A stretch of DNA of 64,000 bases from Protula sp. h YS-2021. Its lineage: Eukaryota > Annelida > Polychaeta > Sabellida > Serpulidae. Of the stretch, positions 53,664-60,512 are shown one piece after another. The translations under genes and the position numbers were made by a program. Location: assembly GCA_949752745.1 (NCBI GenBank), contig OX457032.1, forward strand, positions 13,847,836-13,911,835, read 5' to 3'. The notes under the pieces were generated by a model. The model was not told the origin of the DNA. It was given only the letters and a program-made list of their open reading frames with translations, and ran no database searches. Position 1 is the stretch's first letter. Each line of letters opens with the position of its first letter.

Positions 53664-56600
53664 CGGAAAAGACTCACTCAGTTGAAAGTGCTTTATTTCG
53701 CTCACGACAAGAAATATCTAAATTTTTATTTGTTTAATATATTCTTATTTTAAATAATGGGGTGTCTGTAATTTATCTTTGGGAGGCCTCCCTCGCCCTG
53801 CTAGAAATTTAATTGAAAAAAATGTCACTAGTTCTAAACAATAGCCTGAAAAAACCGTGAACCAGTTACTTGAGTAATGTTGCCATGGTTACAAGGGTTG
53901 ATGCCTTGATCATAATATAAAAGGGTTTGTATCACTAGCAAGACGATTTAGGGAGGCAAACCAATCCAGGGACGCAGTCAGGAAGTGTCGCTTGCAGATG
54001 TATGAGGTTGACAGTGTTAGATCAAATTAGTTCGCAATTAAGTCGCATGTTATAATGGTATCCTGGCATAACGTCAAACCGGTGAGTGCTAAAACGTGGA
54101 CGGATGAAATAACGACGGTCAAAACGTCAACAAGGGCTAAGGCGGATAAAAGTTGACCATTCTCATCTTGGTCAGAGGTCCCTTCTCGAACGAATCTGTT
54201 TGTTCTAGCTAACAGCTACACCACCACACCCCCTACCCCGCCATGAAAGTCACGAGGCAAGGTAGGGGCAGGTCGTAGGCTTGACCAGTGTTCATATGTT
54301 ATGCATGTTAAGCATAATATTACTTTGATATAACAGTATATTAAGTTTAATGTTACCTTTTAAAGTCCCTTTGAGTGTTTGTAAGCGTTAAATATGTTCG
54401 TTACTAGCACTTTATTATATAAAATAAGAATATATCAAGCAAATAAGAAGTCATACATCTTTTGTTATTTCCGAAACAAGGCGCTATGGTCAAAGTTAGT
54501 CTATTCCGGAACAGACTATACGAAGGACAATTCAACTTTTATGATTCTCTATATATTTCAATTAATGATAGACTGAGCCTCACGAGTCTACTCCAGGAGT
54601 AGATTGAGCCTCACGAGTCTATTCCGGGAGTAGACTGAGCCTCACGAGTCTATTCCGGGAGTAGACTGAGCCTCACGAGTCTATTCCGAGAGTAGACTGA
54701 GCCTCACGAGTCTATTCCGGGAGTAGACTGAGCCTCACGAGGCTATTCCAGGAGTAGATTGAGCCCCACGAGTCTATTCCAGGAGTAGATTGAACCTCAC
54801 GAATCTATTCCGGGAGTAGATTGAGCCTCACGAGTATATTCCGTGAGTAGATTGAGCCTCACGAGTCTATTCCGGGAGTAGACTGAGCCTCACGAGTCTA
54901 TTCCGGAAATAGACTGAGCCTCACGAGTATATTCCGGAAATAGACTGAGCCTCACGAGTCTATTCCGGGAGTAGACTGAGTCTCACGAGTCTATTCCGGG
55001 AGTAGACTGAGCCTCACGAGTCTATTCCAGGAGTAGGCTGAGCCTCACGAGGCTATTCCGGGAGTAGACTGAGCCTCACGAGTCTGTTCCTAGAGTGGAT
55101 TTAGCCTCACGAGTCTATTCCGGGAGTAGACTGAGCCTCACGAGTATATTCCGGGATAGACTCATTTTGATGACAGTGCCTTATTTCACCTTCAATAAAA
55201 AAATCATTGGATCCTTTTGTGCTTGATGCATTCTCATTTTATACAACCGAATGTTTATTACTATGTGGGTCAGTTACTTTTGTTTTAAGTCTGTTAAATT
55301 GCATTAGATAAATACATAATGATTCGCTTTGCCCCGCGAATCAGCCGTAAACGATTGTACATTAATAAATGGACTTCCCACGCAGTGATACTAATCTTCA
55401 AAATTATTGACAACTTTTGTCTGCGAATACTTCAGCTGCCCTTTGCTTACTTGAGCACTTCGAATCTAGAGCAGCAACAAATACATCAAAATCGATTTTT
55501 TTTTTATTTAACAGCACATTTTTCAAAAGTACTTTTGACGTAAAAATTGTACGTAATATATTACAGCTACACTATAGCACATTTCAAAATATTGATAGTA
55601 ACAAACAGCTTCAAACAAAAATATCACACTGTTGTTTGCCAAACATCTGTCTTTTGTATTGAATTAACCTACTTTATGAAGCAAAGAATGTGAGGACCGC
55701 TCGGAATTGTGGGTAAAAAGAGTTGTGTCTGTGTATATGTCAGTCTGTTTTTTGCGTGTCTGTGGCTGAAGTGTATGTAAAGTGTGAAAAGTAGAACAAA
55801 AACGTTTTTTTATTAAATTACCAACAATATCCATTTACTTAAACCATTTTTGTTTCAAAAACCCCAAGCAACTCTACTTTTGGGAAAAATAATAAATTAG
55901 CATAGTCTATCAAGGAATTATCCTCAGATGACGTGAAAATTTGAACCTGGATCTCCCAACCGCTGGATCACAGCTGACAAAATCTCTAAAGCGACAGAAG
56001 GGAACAGTTGAACTCGTTCGGAATCCGTCCCTCCCCCTCCCCCTCCCCATTCCCCCCCCCCCCCCCCCGTTTACTCATTCTGGCCTCTCCGTATTGCATG
56101 ACATTAGAATTGTACTACAAAATAAATAAATAAATAACGTAAAATAGAGAAAGAAGTGAACAAACCAGCGCTATAACGGCGAGAAGTAGAATGAACGAAG
56201 CCACAGCCACAGCGTGTGGCCAGTAAGACTTAAACCAGCCCCATGCTGGCCTTTCACTCATAGAATATACTTCTGTCTGTTCTCCGCCACTGTTCTGAAA
56301 AACAAATGAAAACACCTTTATTAAAACGCTGACTAAAAAAACAGTTTCAATGAACTTTTCTTTTTTTTTTTTGTTTGCGTGTAATTGGGATGGAAACATT
56401 TTTTTTGTTATATGGAAGATTTTAAAAAATTAGTTGGAAAGCCAACTGGGTTGGAACTTTTGAATATCAATAAACACTGCCTGTGGGACCGAGAACTCGT
56501 AAAGCGAAAACTATAGATTTGCTTATACATTAAGGCCGAGAATTATTGGCCATTAGAATGCTTATTCGACTTGCTATGTGAGTAGAATACGGAACGTTAT

Positions 56601-57093
56601 ATTTAATGCAGTAAGTAGTATGGGCTTCAGTGCTTCAGTGCACCGCCAACCAGGCAGCTAAGTTACAGTCACGTGATGGATCCAGGAATAAAGCAGCCAA
56701 TCCCCTTATCCCTACGGACTACTGCAGATATTTTGATAAGTTTCTTATGCATAGAAGATATAATGCTGTAAAGTGAGCATTTGACCAAACGGTTTAAAAA
56801 TATTCATATATAGATTTTTTATATATGAAGTACTGTCCACAGCTGTACCGTGAGGTTAACTTCGCCACAAAACAGTTACATTTTCCAACATTTCAATGTA
56901 TCTTAACACGTGGAACATTCCTTGTTGGAAACAACCAGGACTGGTATAAAATTTACACACAGTTTAAAAAAAGTTTGATTAAGCAAAGTTAAGTTTCGAA
57001 ATATATTTTTTCTTTGTCTTTTTAAGACCAGAAAAGACCATTTAAATTGTAAAAGTTTACCTCAGTTCCAACGTGTTCCCGTCGAACATCCAT
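12191..57093 (-). CDS. PTPRR: KIM-containing receptor-type protein tyrosine phosphatase (PTPRR/PTPN5/PTPN7 family)
   Basis: Thirteen coding exons join to 1,512 bases (503 residues plus stop) with every splice phase matching. In transcript order they are 57093-57061, 56294-56166, 53071-52925, 52200-51980, 51008-50919, 28769-28670, 24873-24795, 21378-21302, 21049-20912, 15226-15113, 14620-14454, 12743-12630 and 12293-12191. Domains: short N-terminus 1-37; membrane segment about 38-59, then RRKCK; S/T-P-rich linker 104-173; docking motif [15 protein letters not shown] at 174-188; catalytic domain about 240-490, with KNRY 258-261, general-acid loop WPD 392-394, catalytic Cys431 in [10 protein letters not shown], Arg437, and Q-loop Gln475/Gln479. 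All catalytic residues are intact. The family binds ERK and p38 through the KIM and removes the activating phosphotyrosine; PKA phosphorylation of the RRGS serine blocks binding. Vertebrates have three paralogues; this gene may be the single invertebrate counterpart, so the symbol is approximate. Confidence 0.93.
12630..12743 (-). CDS. PTPRR: Phosphatase exon 12 (P-loop arginine)
   Basis: It starts inside the serine codon of the P-loop: AG|C gives S432, then [20 protein letters not shown] and [13 protein letters not shown]. The acceptor is ATTTTTAG and the donor GTAATC. A minisatellite begins about 15 bases upstream of the acceptor. Confidence 0.95.
12756..13920. repeat. 41-bp minisatellite in phosphatase intron 11
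   Basis: About 28 copies of a 41-bp unit (CATAAGACATCACGTGACTG, then a variable G-rich part and GATATACACCGCCAA). Variants with CACGTTACAGTGGCAGG and TTACATGAGAGTGGATAG occur in a repeated order, which implies multi-unit duplications. The array ends close to the exon 12 acceptor. Confidence 0.95.
13921..14453. other. Rest of phosphatase intron 11
   Basis: Unremarkable AT-rich intron with a short TTTA microsatellite near 14,008-14,034. No other feature seen. Confidence 0.6.
14454..14620 (-). CDS. PTPRR: Phosphatase exon 11 (WPD loop and catalytic cysteine)
   Basis: It follows AATGCAG and encodes [20 protein letters not shown], a lysine- and leucine-rich helix, then GPVVVHC ending with catalytic C431. 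The final AG begins the P-loop serine codon. The donor is GTAAAA. D394 in WPD is the expected general acid. Confidence 0.95.
15113..15226 (-). CDS. PTPRR: Phosphatase exon 10
   Basis: Encodes [20 protein letters not shown] through [11 protein letters not shown] between ACTTTGCAG and GTAAGT, 38 codons in phase 0. It matches the KC.YWPE....YG.I.V block of this family. Leucine replaces the usual Trp at the YWPE position. Confidence 0.93.
15661..15910. repeat. Degenerate ~52-bp tandem repeat
   Basis: Four to five diverged copies, each with a (TTATCCGG)GTCTG(G)AAGGTGGTC block followed by (G)GTTTTACTGTA(C/G)G. It lies in phosphatase intron 9. Confidence 0.6.
18171..18236. repeat. CA-rich microsatellite
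   Basis: About 65 bp of imperfect (CA)n with GACA and TACA interruptions, between the 311-bp tandem array and the hairpin. Confidence 0.95.
18253..18280. repeat. Perfect 11-bp stem inverted repeat
   Basis: TATGTCTCCCC (18,253-18,263), loop TTGGTC, then GGGGAGACATA (18,270-18,280). It ends the composite repeat. A degraded version of the same terminal structure is seen at 58,545-58,576. Confidence 0.9.
18281..20911. other. Rest of phosphatase intron 9
   Basis: Mostly AT-rich, with a poly-G tract near 19,038-19,050. A locally GC-richer block at about 19,630-19,860 carries an unexplained 96-codon open frame on the - strand. No recognised exon. Confidence 0.5.
20912..21049 (-). CDS. PTPRR: Phosphatase exon 9
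   Basis: 46 codons in phase 0. They encode [40 protein letters not shown] and LREKNR, the IATQGP and FW.M.W blocks of classical phosphatases. The donor is GTAAGT. The acceptor GATTGTAG follows a tetranucleotide repeat rather than a clear polypyrimidine tract. Confidence 0.95.
21050..21104. repeat. CAAT/CAGT tetranucleotide repeat at the exon 9 acceptor
   Basis: Imperfect (CAAT)n on the + strand, so the - strand intron end reads (ATTG/ACTG)n immediately before TAG. It occupies the place of the usual polypyrimidine tract. Confidence 0.85.
21302..21378 (-). CDS. PTPRR: Phosphatase exon 8
   Basis: 77 bases between TTTTTTTCCAG and GTAAGT. AT completes N267, followed by [20 protein letters not shown] and ANYIR, the HSRV...YINANYI block of classical phosphatases. 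Confidence 0.95.
21379..22732. other. Phosphatase intron 7, left part
   Basis: AT-rich sequence with G-rich/C-rich runs near 21,643-21,700, 21,950 and 22,478-22,530. No exon supported. Confidence 0.5.
22733..23146. repeat. 32-bp minisatellite with TGACGTAA and inverted arms
   Basis: About 13 copies of a 32-bp unit containing TGATATGACGTAATAGTGTC and ATCATGACACGC. Each unit carries a CRE-like TGACGTAA. Its TGACAC and GTGTCA arms are inverted repeats. It lies in phosphatase intron 7. Confidence 0.93.
23147..24794. other. Phosphatase intron 7, right part
   Basis: Contains a poly-C tract (about 24,209-24,224), a long GA-rich tract and AT-rich sequence. No exon supported. Confidence 0.5.
24371..24558. 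repeat. (GA)n-rich purine tract
   Basis: About 190 bp of almost pure AGAGAG/AAAGAGA purine sequence on the + strand, followed by a poly-G tract near 24,569. It generates spurious Arg/Glu and Leu/Ser open frames. Confidence 0.95.
24795..24873 (-). CDS. PTPRR: Phosphatase exon 7 (pTyr-loop)
   Basis: 79 bases between TGTCGACAG and GTGAGT. They encode [20 protein letters not shown] then YRTIIP and the first base of N267. KNRY is the phosphotyrosine-recognition loop, and EIPMN is the hallmark start of the KIM-family catalytic domain. Confidence 0.94.
27405..27546. mobile_element. MITE-like element with pogo/Tigger-like ends
   Basis: The left end GCTCGAAACCTTGGTAATTT and the right end GCTTCGAGATAACGAGGTTT are imperfect inverted repeats of about 24 bp. 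The CGAGGTTTCA-type terminus resembles that of pogo/Tigger-derived elements, which is an inference. No coding sequence. Confidence 0.45.
28183..28372. mobile_element. MITE-like element, family A, copy 3
   Basis: 190 bp from TTGTCCAACAGCCAACCTCT to AGAGGTCAGCTGTTTTATAA plus CAA. The ends are imperfect inverted repeats. It matches the copy at 1,597-1,770 over most of its length. It lies in phosphatase intron 6. Confidence 0.65.
28670..28769 (-). CDS. PTPRR: Phosphatase exon 6
   Basis: 100 bases between TTTTTGCAG and GTAAAG. The first T completes a codon from exon 5 (Ser207) or from the alternative first exon (Arg). It then encodes [20 protein letters not shown] and a helix ending EEFW. The EYLQSA block matches the kinase-specificity region of PTPRR-type enzymes. 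Confidence 0.93.
28770..30975. other. Phosphatase intron 5, left part
   Basis: Noncoding. Poly-C tracts near 29,041-29,064 and loosely repeated GGATCTCAG blocks at 29,800-29,960. A short repeat fragment at 30,530-30,625 ends in GACAGACCGACCGACAGACC. No exon supported. Confidence 0.5.
30530..30625. repeat. Dispersed repeat ending in GACC-type tandem
   Basis: The sequence ATGCCAAGTTTCATCAAAAT is followed by GAGTTTTTAAGTGATCGTG and then (GACC/GACA)n. It resembles the final part of the composite elements at 16,690 and 58,055. The boundaries are uncertain. Confidence 0.45.
30976..32920. repeat. 62-bp minisatellite
   Basis: About 31 copies of a 62-bp unit containing GGTTTGTGAGCGGATCAGCG, TAATGCCACTTCTGGGAGGA and TGTGGAACGGAGGCAGAGAC. 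Copies on the right are more uniform than those on the left, which carry CTCTGGAACGAATTTAGAG variants. It sits in phosphatase intron 5. Confidence 0.97.
32921..34539. other. Phosphatase intron 5, between the 62-bp array and the alternative exon
   Basis: AT-rich intron sequence with A and C homopolymers near 34,245-34,280. It includes one copy of a dispersed repeat at 34,405-34,505. No exon supported. Confidence 0.5.
34405..34505. repeat. Dispersed repeat family B, copy 1
   Basis: GGAAAAGACTCGCTGCGCAG, then AAAGTGCCTTATTTCACAC and TATTCTTATTTAAAA. Similar sequence occurs at 53,661-53,765 and 55,147-55,250. Confidence 0.55.
34540..34736 (-). CDS. PTPRR: Alternative first coding exon of the phosphatase (predicted cytosolic isoform)
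   Basis: The ATG at 34,736 opens 65 codons: [36 protein letters not shown], a Ser/Ile-rich part and NRYTPWHDQ. They end with CG before a GTTAGT donor. The phase matches exon 6, whose first T would make CGT (Arg). An in-frame TAA lies upstream with no AG acceptor between it and the ATG, so this is best read as a first exon. Spliced to exons 6-13 it gives 362 residues without the membrane segment, the S/T-P linker or the KIM, close in size to cytosolic PTPN7. Alternative promoters giving receptor and cytosolic forms are known for mammalian PTPRR. A Lys/Arg cluster (KTKR) might act as a weak docking site. Expression is not shown. Confidence 0.72.
35984..36230. repeat. C-rich polypyrimidine tract
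   Basis: About 250 bp almost purely C and T with A only in CACC/CATC, on the + strand. It is a homopurine/homopyrimidine block that yields spurious Pro-rich open frames. Confidence 0.9.
36681..36856. mobile_element. MITE-like element with CTCGTTACAACGACA ends
   Basis: The left end TACAGCTGTCCCTCGTTACA and the right end TGTCGTTACAACGAGGCTGC are imperfect inverted repeats. Further TAACGACAT and ATCGACAT motifs lie inside. The termini resemble pogo/Tigger-type elements; the assignment is an inference. Confidence 0.55.
41743..41825. repeat. (TA)n microsatellite
   Basis: Uninterrupted TA run of about 83 bp in phosphatase intron 5. Confidence 0.97.
45641..45800 (-). repeat. Dispersed repeat of the CAGGGTTC(G/A)TAC type
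   Basis: On the - strand it begins CAGGGTTCATACACGTTAGG, then reads CTGGAAAATTATTATTGTCA and GGAAAGTCAGCAAAATATCA. It shares its terminus and the CTGGAAAGTC-style body with 57,569-57,661 in the opposite orientation. Repeats of this form are widespread in animals. It has no coding capacity. Confidence 0.5.
48389..48458. repeat. (CT)n microsatellite
   Basis: Uninterrupted CT run of about 70 bp in phosphatase intron 5. Confidence 0.97.
50919..51008 (-). CDS. PTPRR: Phosphatase exon 5 (KIM)
   Basis: 90 bases between GTTTAG and GTACTC. The first A completes R177; it then encodes [20 protein letters not shown] and PNWGSPPKE, ending AG for S207. [12 protein letters not shown] is the MAP-kinase docking motif; S180 is the PKA-site position. 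S202-P203 sits where mammalian members have a MAP-kinase-phosphorylated S/T-P. Confidence 0.95.
51009..51979. other. Phosphatase intron 4
   Basis: About 1 kb of AT-rich intron. A short direct duplication near 51,723-51,783 repeats GCCAACCAGGCCTACTAGTC GCTTAC twice. No other feature seen. Confidence 0.6.
51980..52200 (-). CDS. PTPRR: Phosphatase exon 4 (S/T-P-rich linker and start of KIM)
   Basis: 221 bases between CTACGCAG and GTAAAT, open throughout. It encodes a Ser/Thr/Pro-rich linker with eight S/T-P sites (for example [29 protein letters not shown] and [12 protein letters not shown]) and ends KARAGLLER, the start of the KIM. The GC content is clearly above that of flanking introns. An open frame on the opposite strand is a shadow. 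Confidence 0.92.
52201..52924. other. Phosphatase intron 3
   Basis: AT-rich intron with a short poly-G stretch near 52,674. Nothing else recognised. Confidence 0.6.
52925..53071 (-). CDS. PTPRR: Phosphatase exon 3 (end of membrane segment and stop-transfer)
   Basis: 147 bases between GTTGTAG and GTAAGC. They encode [20 protein letters not shown], then a polar segment ending [16 protein letters not shown] completes the membrane helix of exon 2 and RRKCK is a typical stop-transfer sequence. The perfect continuity of the helix across the junction supports the exon 2/3 splice. Confidence 0.92.
53578..53661. repeat. (TA)n microsatellite
   Basis: Uninterrupted TA run of about 83 bp, immediately followed by a copy of repeat family B. 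Confidence 0.97.
53661..53765. repeat. Dispersed repeat family B, copy 2
   Basis: TTCCGGAAAAGACTCACTCA then AAGTGCTTTATTTCGCTCAC and ATTCTTATTTTAAATAAT. Related to copies at 34,405 and 55,147. Confidence 0.55.
54567..55165. repeat. 31-bp minisatellite
   Basis: About 19 copies of a 31-bp unit containing TAGACTGAGCCTCACGAGTC and TATTCCGGGAG. The last copy runs into a copy of repeat family B. In phosphatase intron 2. Confidence 0.96.
55147..55250. repeat. Dispersed repeat family B, copy 3
   Basis: TTCCGGGATAGACTCATTTT then GACAGTGCCTTATTTCACCT and TGCATTCTCATTTTATA. It borders the 31-bp array, whose unit also contains TATTCCGGGA. Confidence 0.55.
56166..56294 (-). CDS. PTPRR: Phosphatase exon 2 (membrane segment)
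   Basis: 129 bases between GTTTTTCAG and GTTTGT. They encode [27 protein letters not shown] and then the hydrophobic helix [16 protein letters not shown]. The frame stays open past the donor, but splicing at CTG|GTTTGT joins the helix to [11 protein letters not shown] of exon 3 in phase 0. Confidence 0.88.
56295..57060. other. Phosphatase intron 1
   Basis: About 770 bp of AT-rich intron. Nothing else recognised. Confidence 0.6.
57061..57093 (-). CDS. PTPRR: Phosphatase exon 1 (start codon)
   Basis: The ATG at 57,093 (GCAATGG context) opens [11 protein letters not shown] and ends in phase 0 at a GTAAAC donor. An in-frame TGA lies at 57,106-57,108 with no AG between it and the ATG, so this is taken as the first coding exon. 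It has no hydrophobic signal peptide. A longer form starting from a different upstream exon spliced directly to exon 2 cannot be excluded. Confidence 0.7.
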
Positions 57094-57568
57094 TGCGTCA
57101 GTGGATCAAGGCCATCGAAAAAAATAGGTCCTTCGTCAATGTTTATACAGTGAAAAGTAGTCCTTACTTCGATCAGAGTAAACCCGACTTTCTTGAGTGT
57201 GACTTACATCACTGAAACCACAAAAAAAAAAAAAAGAGAAAGAAAATACTTCTTATTCGATAACAAACTTATAACACATTCTTCATTTTTGCTCATATAT
57301 CAGACGACCAAGAGCTATTTTCTAAAAAATTAGGGCTACTTAAGTATCATAAGTAATGTTAAATAACTATATTCCAAAAAAAGCGTTTCAGGGAAGTAAG
57401 CATCCCGCAGGTGGGCATACGTGTTGCTGCGGACACAGTTCTACTTTACCATTTCTCCATTTGTTTGTAGAGATCTGTAAAATGATAATTTTGCTGCTTT
57501 TGCGCTTTATTTTCTTGCTATTGCATGTGAAAATAATCCTTTTAAGAAGCTCTGAATTTTTTTTATAC

Positions 57569-57661
57569 AGGGTTCGTACAAAGTTGAGACAGCCAATTTC
57601 AGGACTTTTCTGGGACTTTCCAGGGCCATTTACCAGGACTTTTCAGGACAATTGTAGAGGA
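57569..57661 (+). repeat. Dispersed repeat of the CAGGGTTCGTAC type
   Basis: Begins CAGGGTTCGTACAAAGTTGA and continues GGACTTTTCTGGGACTTTCC AGGGCC and GGACTTTTCAGGACAATTG. It shares its terminus with 45,641-45,800, which is in the opposite orientation. Confidence 0.5.
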
Positions 57662-58054
57662 CGTTTCCATATATATATAAATATATATATATATATAATA
57701 TATACACACTCCCTAATCCACGGGAACACATCGTTCACTGGATTAGGGAGTAGGAAACGTGCGTTTATGTTGTACCTAGGCACGGCCATTGGAAACAAAT
57801 GCATGTGATGTGTAAAGAATATGGACCAGACTAGATTAGGAACAAAAGATCGGGAGTTGGGGCATGAAAGAAGATCCCGCCGGTACCACAGAAAAACATA
57901 CCCTGAAGCAATGTGGTGCTCATTTTGGCTTTTTCTGGACAGTTTATCATGGCTGCTCAAACCAGACTGGCCAGTGTTTTTGTTAAAACAAAAATGGATA
58001 TGTCTCCCCCGCCCCCAATCAGTCACGTGGAAAAAATTCTTTGCTTAAAAATAC

Positions 58055-58580
58055 TACATTGGCGAGCCAAAAAAATTTTTTAAAAATCGCCAAAAATACA
58101 TTTTTTACAGAAAATGAAGGAAAACTTCGCAGTAAACATTTGCACTAAATGTGGGTTCTTGCCAAGTTTCAGCCTAATTCAACAAACTGTTTCGGAGATA
58201 TCGCAACAATATGGCCAAAAAACTATAAAATCAGAAATTTAAAAAATCGCCAAAAATGCATTTTCAAGGGAAATTAAAAAAACTTCGCAGTATACATTTG
58301 CGCTATATGTGTGTTGTTCTTGCGACGTCTGAGCCTTATCCAATGAACTGTTTTGGAGATTTAGTCTGCCAAAGTGAAGAAAACGCACGAACCCCCCTCC
58401 CCCCCCCCCCCCCCCACGGGCATCATCTAGACATGTACCCCAATATGTATGTATGTTTTGAGAACAATCGACTCATTAATTTCATAAGAACTCACTGCGG
58501 ACATACGGACGGACGGACGGACGGACAGACCGACACACCAAATACTATATATGTCATCCTTAGGGGGAGATATATAATTA
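58055..58580. repeat. Composite element: ~165-bp tandem, GGAC run and degraded hairpin
   Basis: AAAAATCGCCAAAAAT(A/G)CAT occurs twice about 165 bp apart, each followed by AACTTCGCAGTA(A/T)ACATTTGC and later GGAGAT. A poly-C tract follows, then (GGAC)n near 58,508-58,527. It ends with an imperfect inverted repeat around ATATATGTCATCCTTAGGGG. The layout parallels 16,690-18,280. Confidence 0.65.
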
Positions 58581-60469
58581 TCGGTGTGTCACAATCGGGT
58601 CATTCTCCTAGGTTAAAAACTACTGCACAATAACCGGGTATAACTGCGGTGGCCTTAATACAAACGGAAGCCCCGAAGATCGGTATATTTTGCTGCAGAC
58701 TGACTGTTATGCCAAGACTATAAAAAGGTGAAATGAGCTTCAAAAGCAGCGTGACCCATTTACAGGACGGCAGCGTGGCACTTGTTTTTGAAGACATGCC
58801 TTGCTGAATGAGACCACCCAGTTACGGCACAGCATAAAAGCAGCGGTGACACTGCAACAACGGAGCCTGGCATTGCAATTACCCTATTTTTTATCAATTT
58901 TATCCGTCCTGTATAAGTGACAGTTTTTGTTGGCGTATGAAGCTGGCATTATAAACAATACAGAGACAGTGTGTTGCCTGGAAATTGACAATAAACAAAG
59001 CAAGCAATTTTTTTAAATCCAATGCAGCATTTTAATGCAAGCTCCAGTTGAAAGCACTCCATTACCACCGTTGTTTTCGTGTTATGCTTGACCAATTTGT
59101 TGCGTATTGACCCAGATATAATATGCCATTACAACATTCCTTAATTGCTTATTATTCCAAATGATATAAAGATTTATTGCCCCAAAAGTATAAACAACGA
59201 CTTAAAATCCGACTTCTAGTTTAGACTTCGTAGATGAAAACGATGTTGTTTTTCACCCGCCTTTGTGTGTTGCATTCGTTGGGCGACTGATTCGATTCGT
59301 GGTGCACAATTAATGAGCAGGAAATAGCAGATATTCCAAGCGTAAAATTATTCAAAAGAAAGGATGAATTTCATAAGCACTCATAAAGAAATCACTTGTG
59401 CAACATGATCATTTAATTATTGATATTCTGTAATTTAATACATTTTAATTCGCTGGTGATCTACCGCAGAAAAAGCTTTTGTTAATCAAAGGACTATATT
59501 TACATTTTTATTCCAACGAACTCCACTAAAATCTATAAATGTTGTTAGCAAAATACAGTCAAAAACTTATAGCTTAACCACCTTATTCTACCAAATTTTG
59601 TATCCCTAAACATGAACAATTTACACTGTTTTTAATGAATTCGCACTGAACATTTTTTCAATTTTCTCAAAAACATATTATTTCTCAGCCTTGGAAATCA
59701 AAAGCTGGAAGTAAAAATAGCACAGTTAATAATTAGTTTTAATAGGACTTGTTCTTGTCTTCAGTATCATTTAAAATCCTTACTTTGCTTCTGCGTTCTG
59801 GGCGCAGCGACGTTGCCCGCGGACGCATAAGTTTGAAAACGCTGTCTCTCTGAACACGTTCACTTTCATATTATTGGCCTATTTGTTTTGGATGACGGCA
59901 TCAAGTGTTGTCCAATCAGAATGTCTGGGACAAAATTTTGATAAATCTGATCGGACAACACTCGATGTCATCGCCTAAAACGAACAGGTCCCTTTTCAGG
60001 GGTGTGAAATGAGCTGCTTTACATAAGGTCTGAATTTTTACCTTCGAACTGTTAAAAGTGTCACAACACAAACATATTAATAGGTCCTGGACCATATTTT
60101 CTGAAAGAGCTCGACACAACACAAAATTCTAACTTGTTACCTGCGAGTATTTCCGTCGTACAACACAGGACTTCCGGCTACAAGACGCACCGGCCGAGAA
60201 GCGTATTCCACAGCTATCCTCAAGCTTTATTTATGCTGTACCAGATATTTATGACTCACTGCTTATGTATCCTGTTTAAAAAGAAGAAAGAGAAATGCTT
60301 TACATCTTTTCGCAGAACCGTTGAGAACAGATGTACGATTTCCTCATGAAGAAACTAAATTGAATCACCAGTTTTTATCTCAATATATGCTTGATATGAG
60401 TACAAGCAGCATCCGTTAAAAAACAACTGTATGATTTTTTTTGTAATGAATCCAGAAAGTCGGTCCTTA

Positions 60470-60512
60470 ATGAGTAGCGTGTATAACCTCATGAGTAGCG
60501 TGTATAACCTCA
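60470..60512. repeat. Short direct duplication
   Basis: ATGAGTAGCGTGTATAACCT C is repeated twice in tandem (about 21-bp unit). Confidence 0.9.

Larger units (their letters stand above)
53072..56165. other. Phosphatase intron 2
   Basis: Holds a TA run, two copies of dispersed repeat family B, the 31-bp minisatellite, and a poly-C tract near 56,054-56,069. No exon supported. Confidence 0.55.

Noticed and set aside
55937..55980. tRNA-like B box (GGTTCAAAT) on the - strand
   Set aside because: No A box, anticodon stem or cloverleaf could be drawn; at best a remnant of a tRNA-derived SINE.
56115..56165. Reading exon 2 through to the TAG stop beyond the membrane helix
   Set aside because: Splicing at GTTTGT gives a complete helix plus RRKCK stop-transfer in exon 3 and keeps the frame; the read-through would end the protein right after the membrane.
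57061..57205. A longer open frame in exon 1 (VTLKKVGFTLIEVRTT and onward)
   Set aside because: It reaches the donor in phase 2 and would hit a stop in exon 2; only the [11 protein letters not shown] frame joins correctly.
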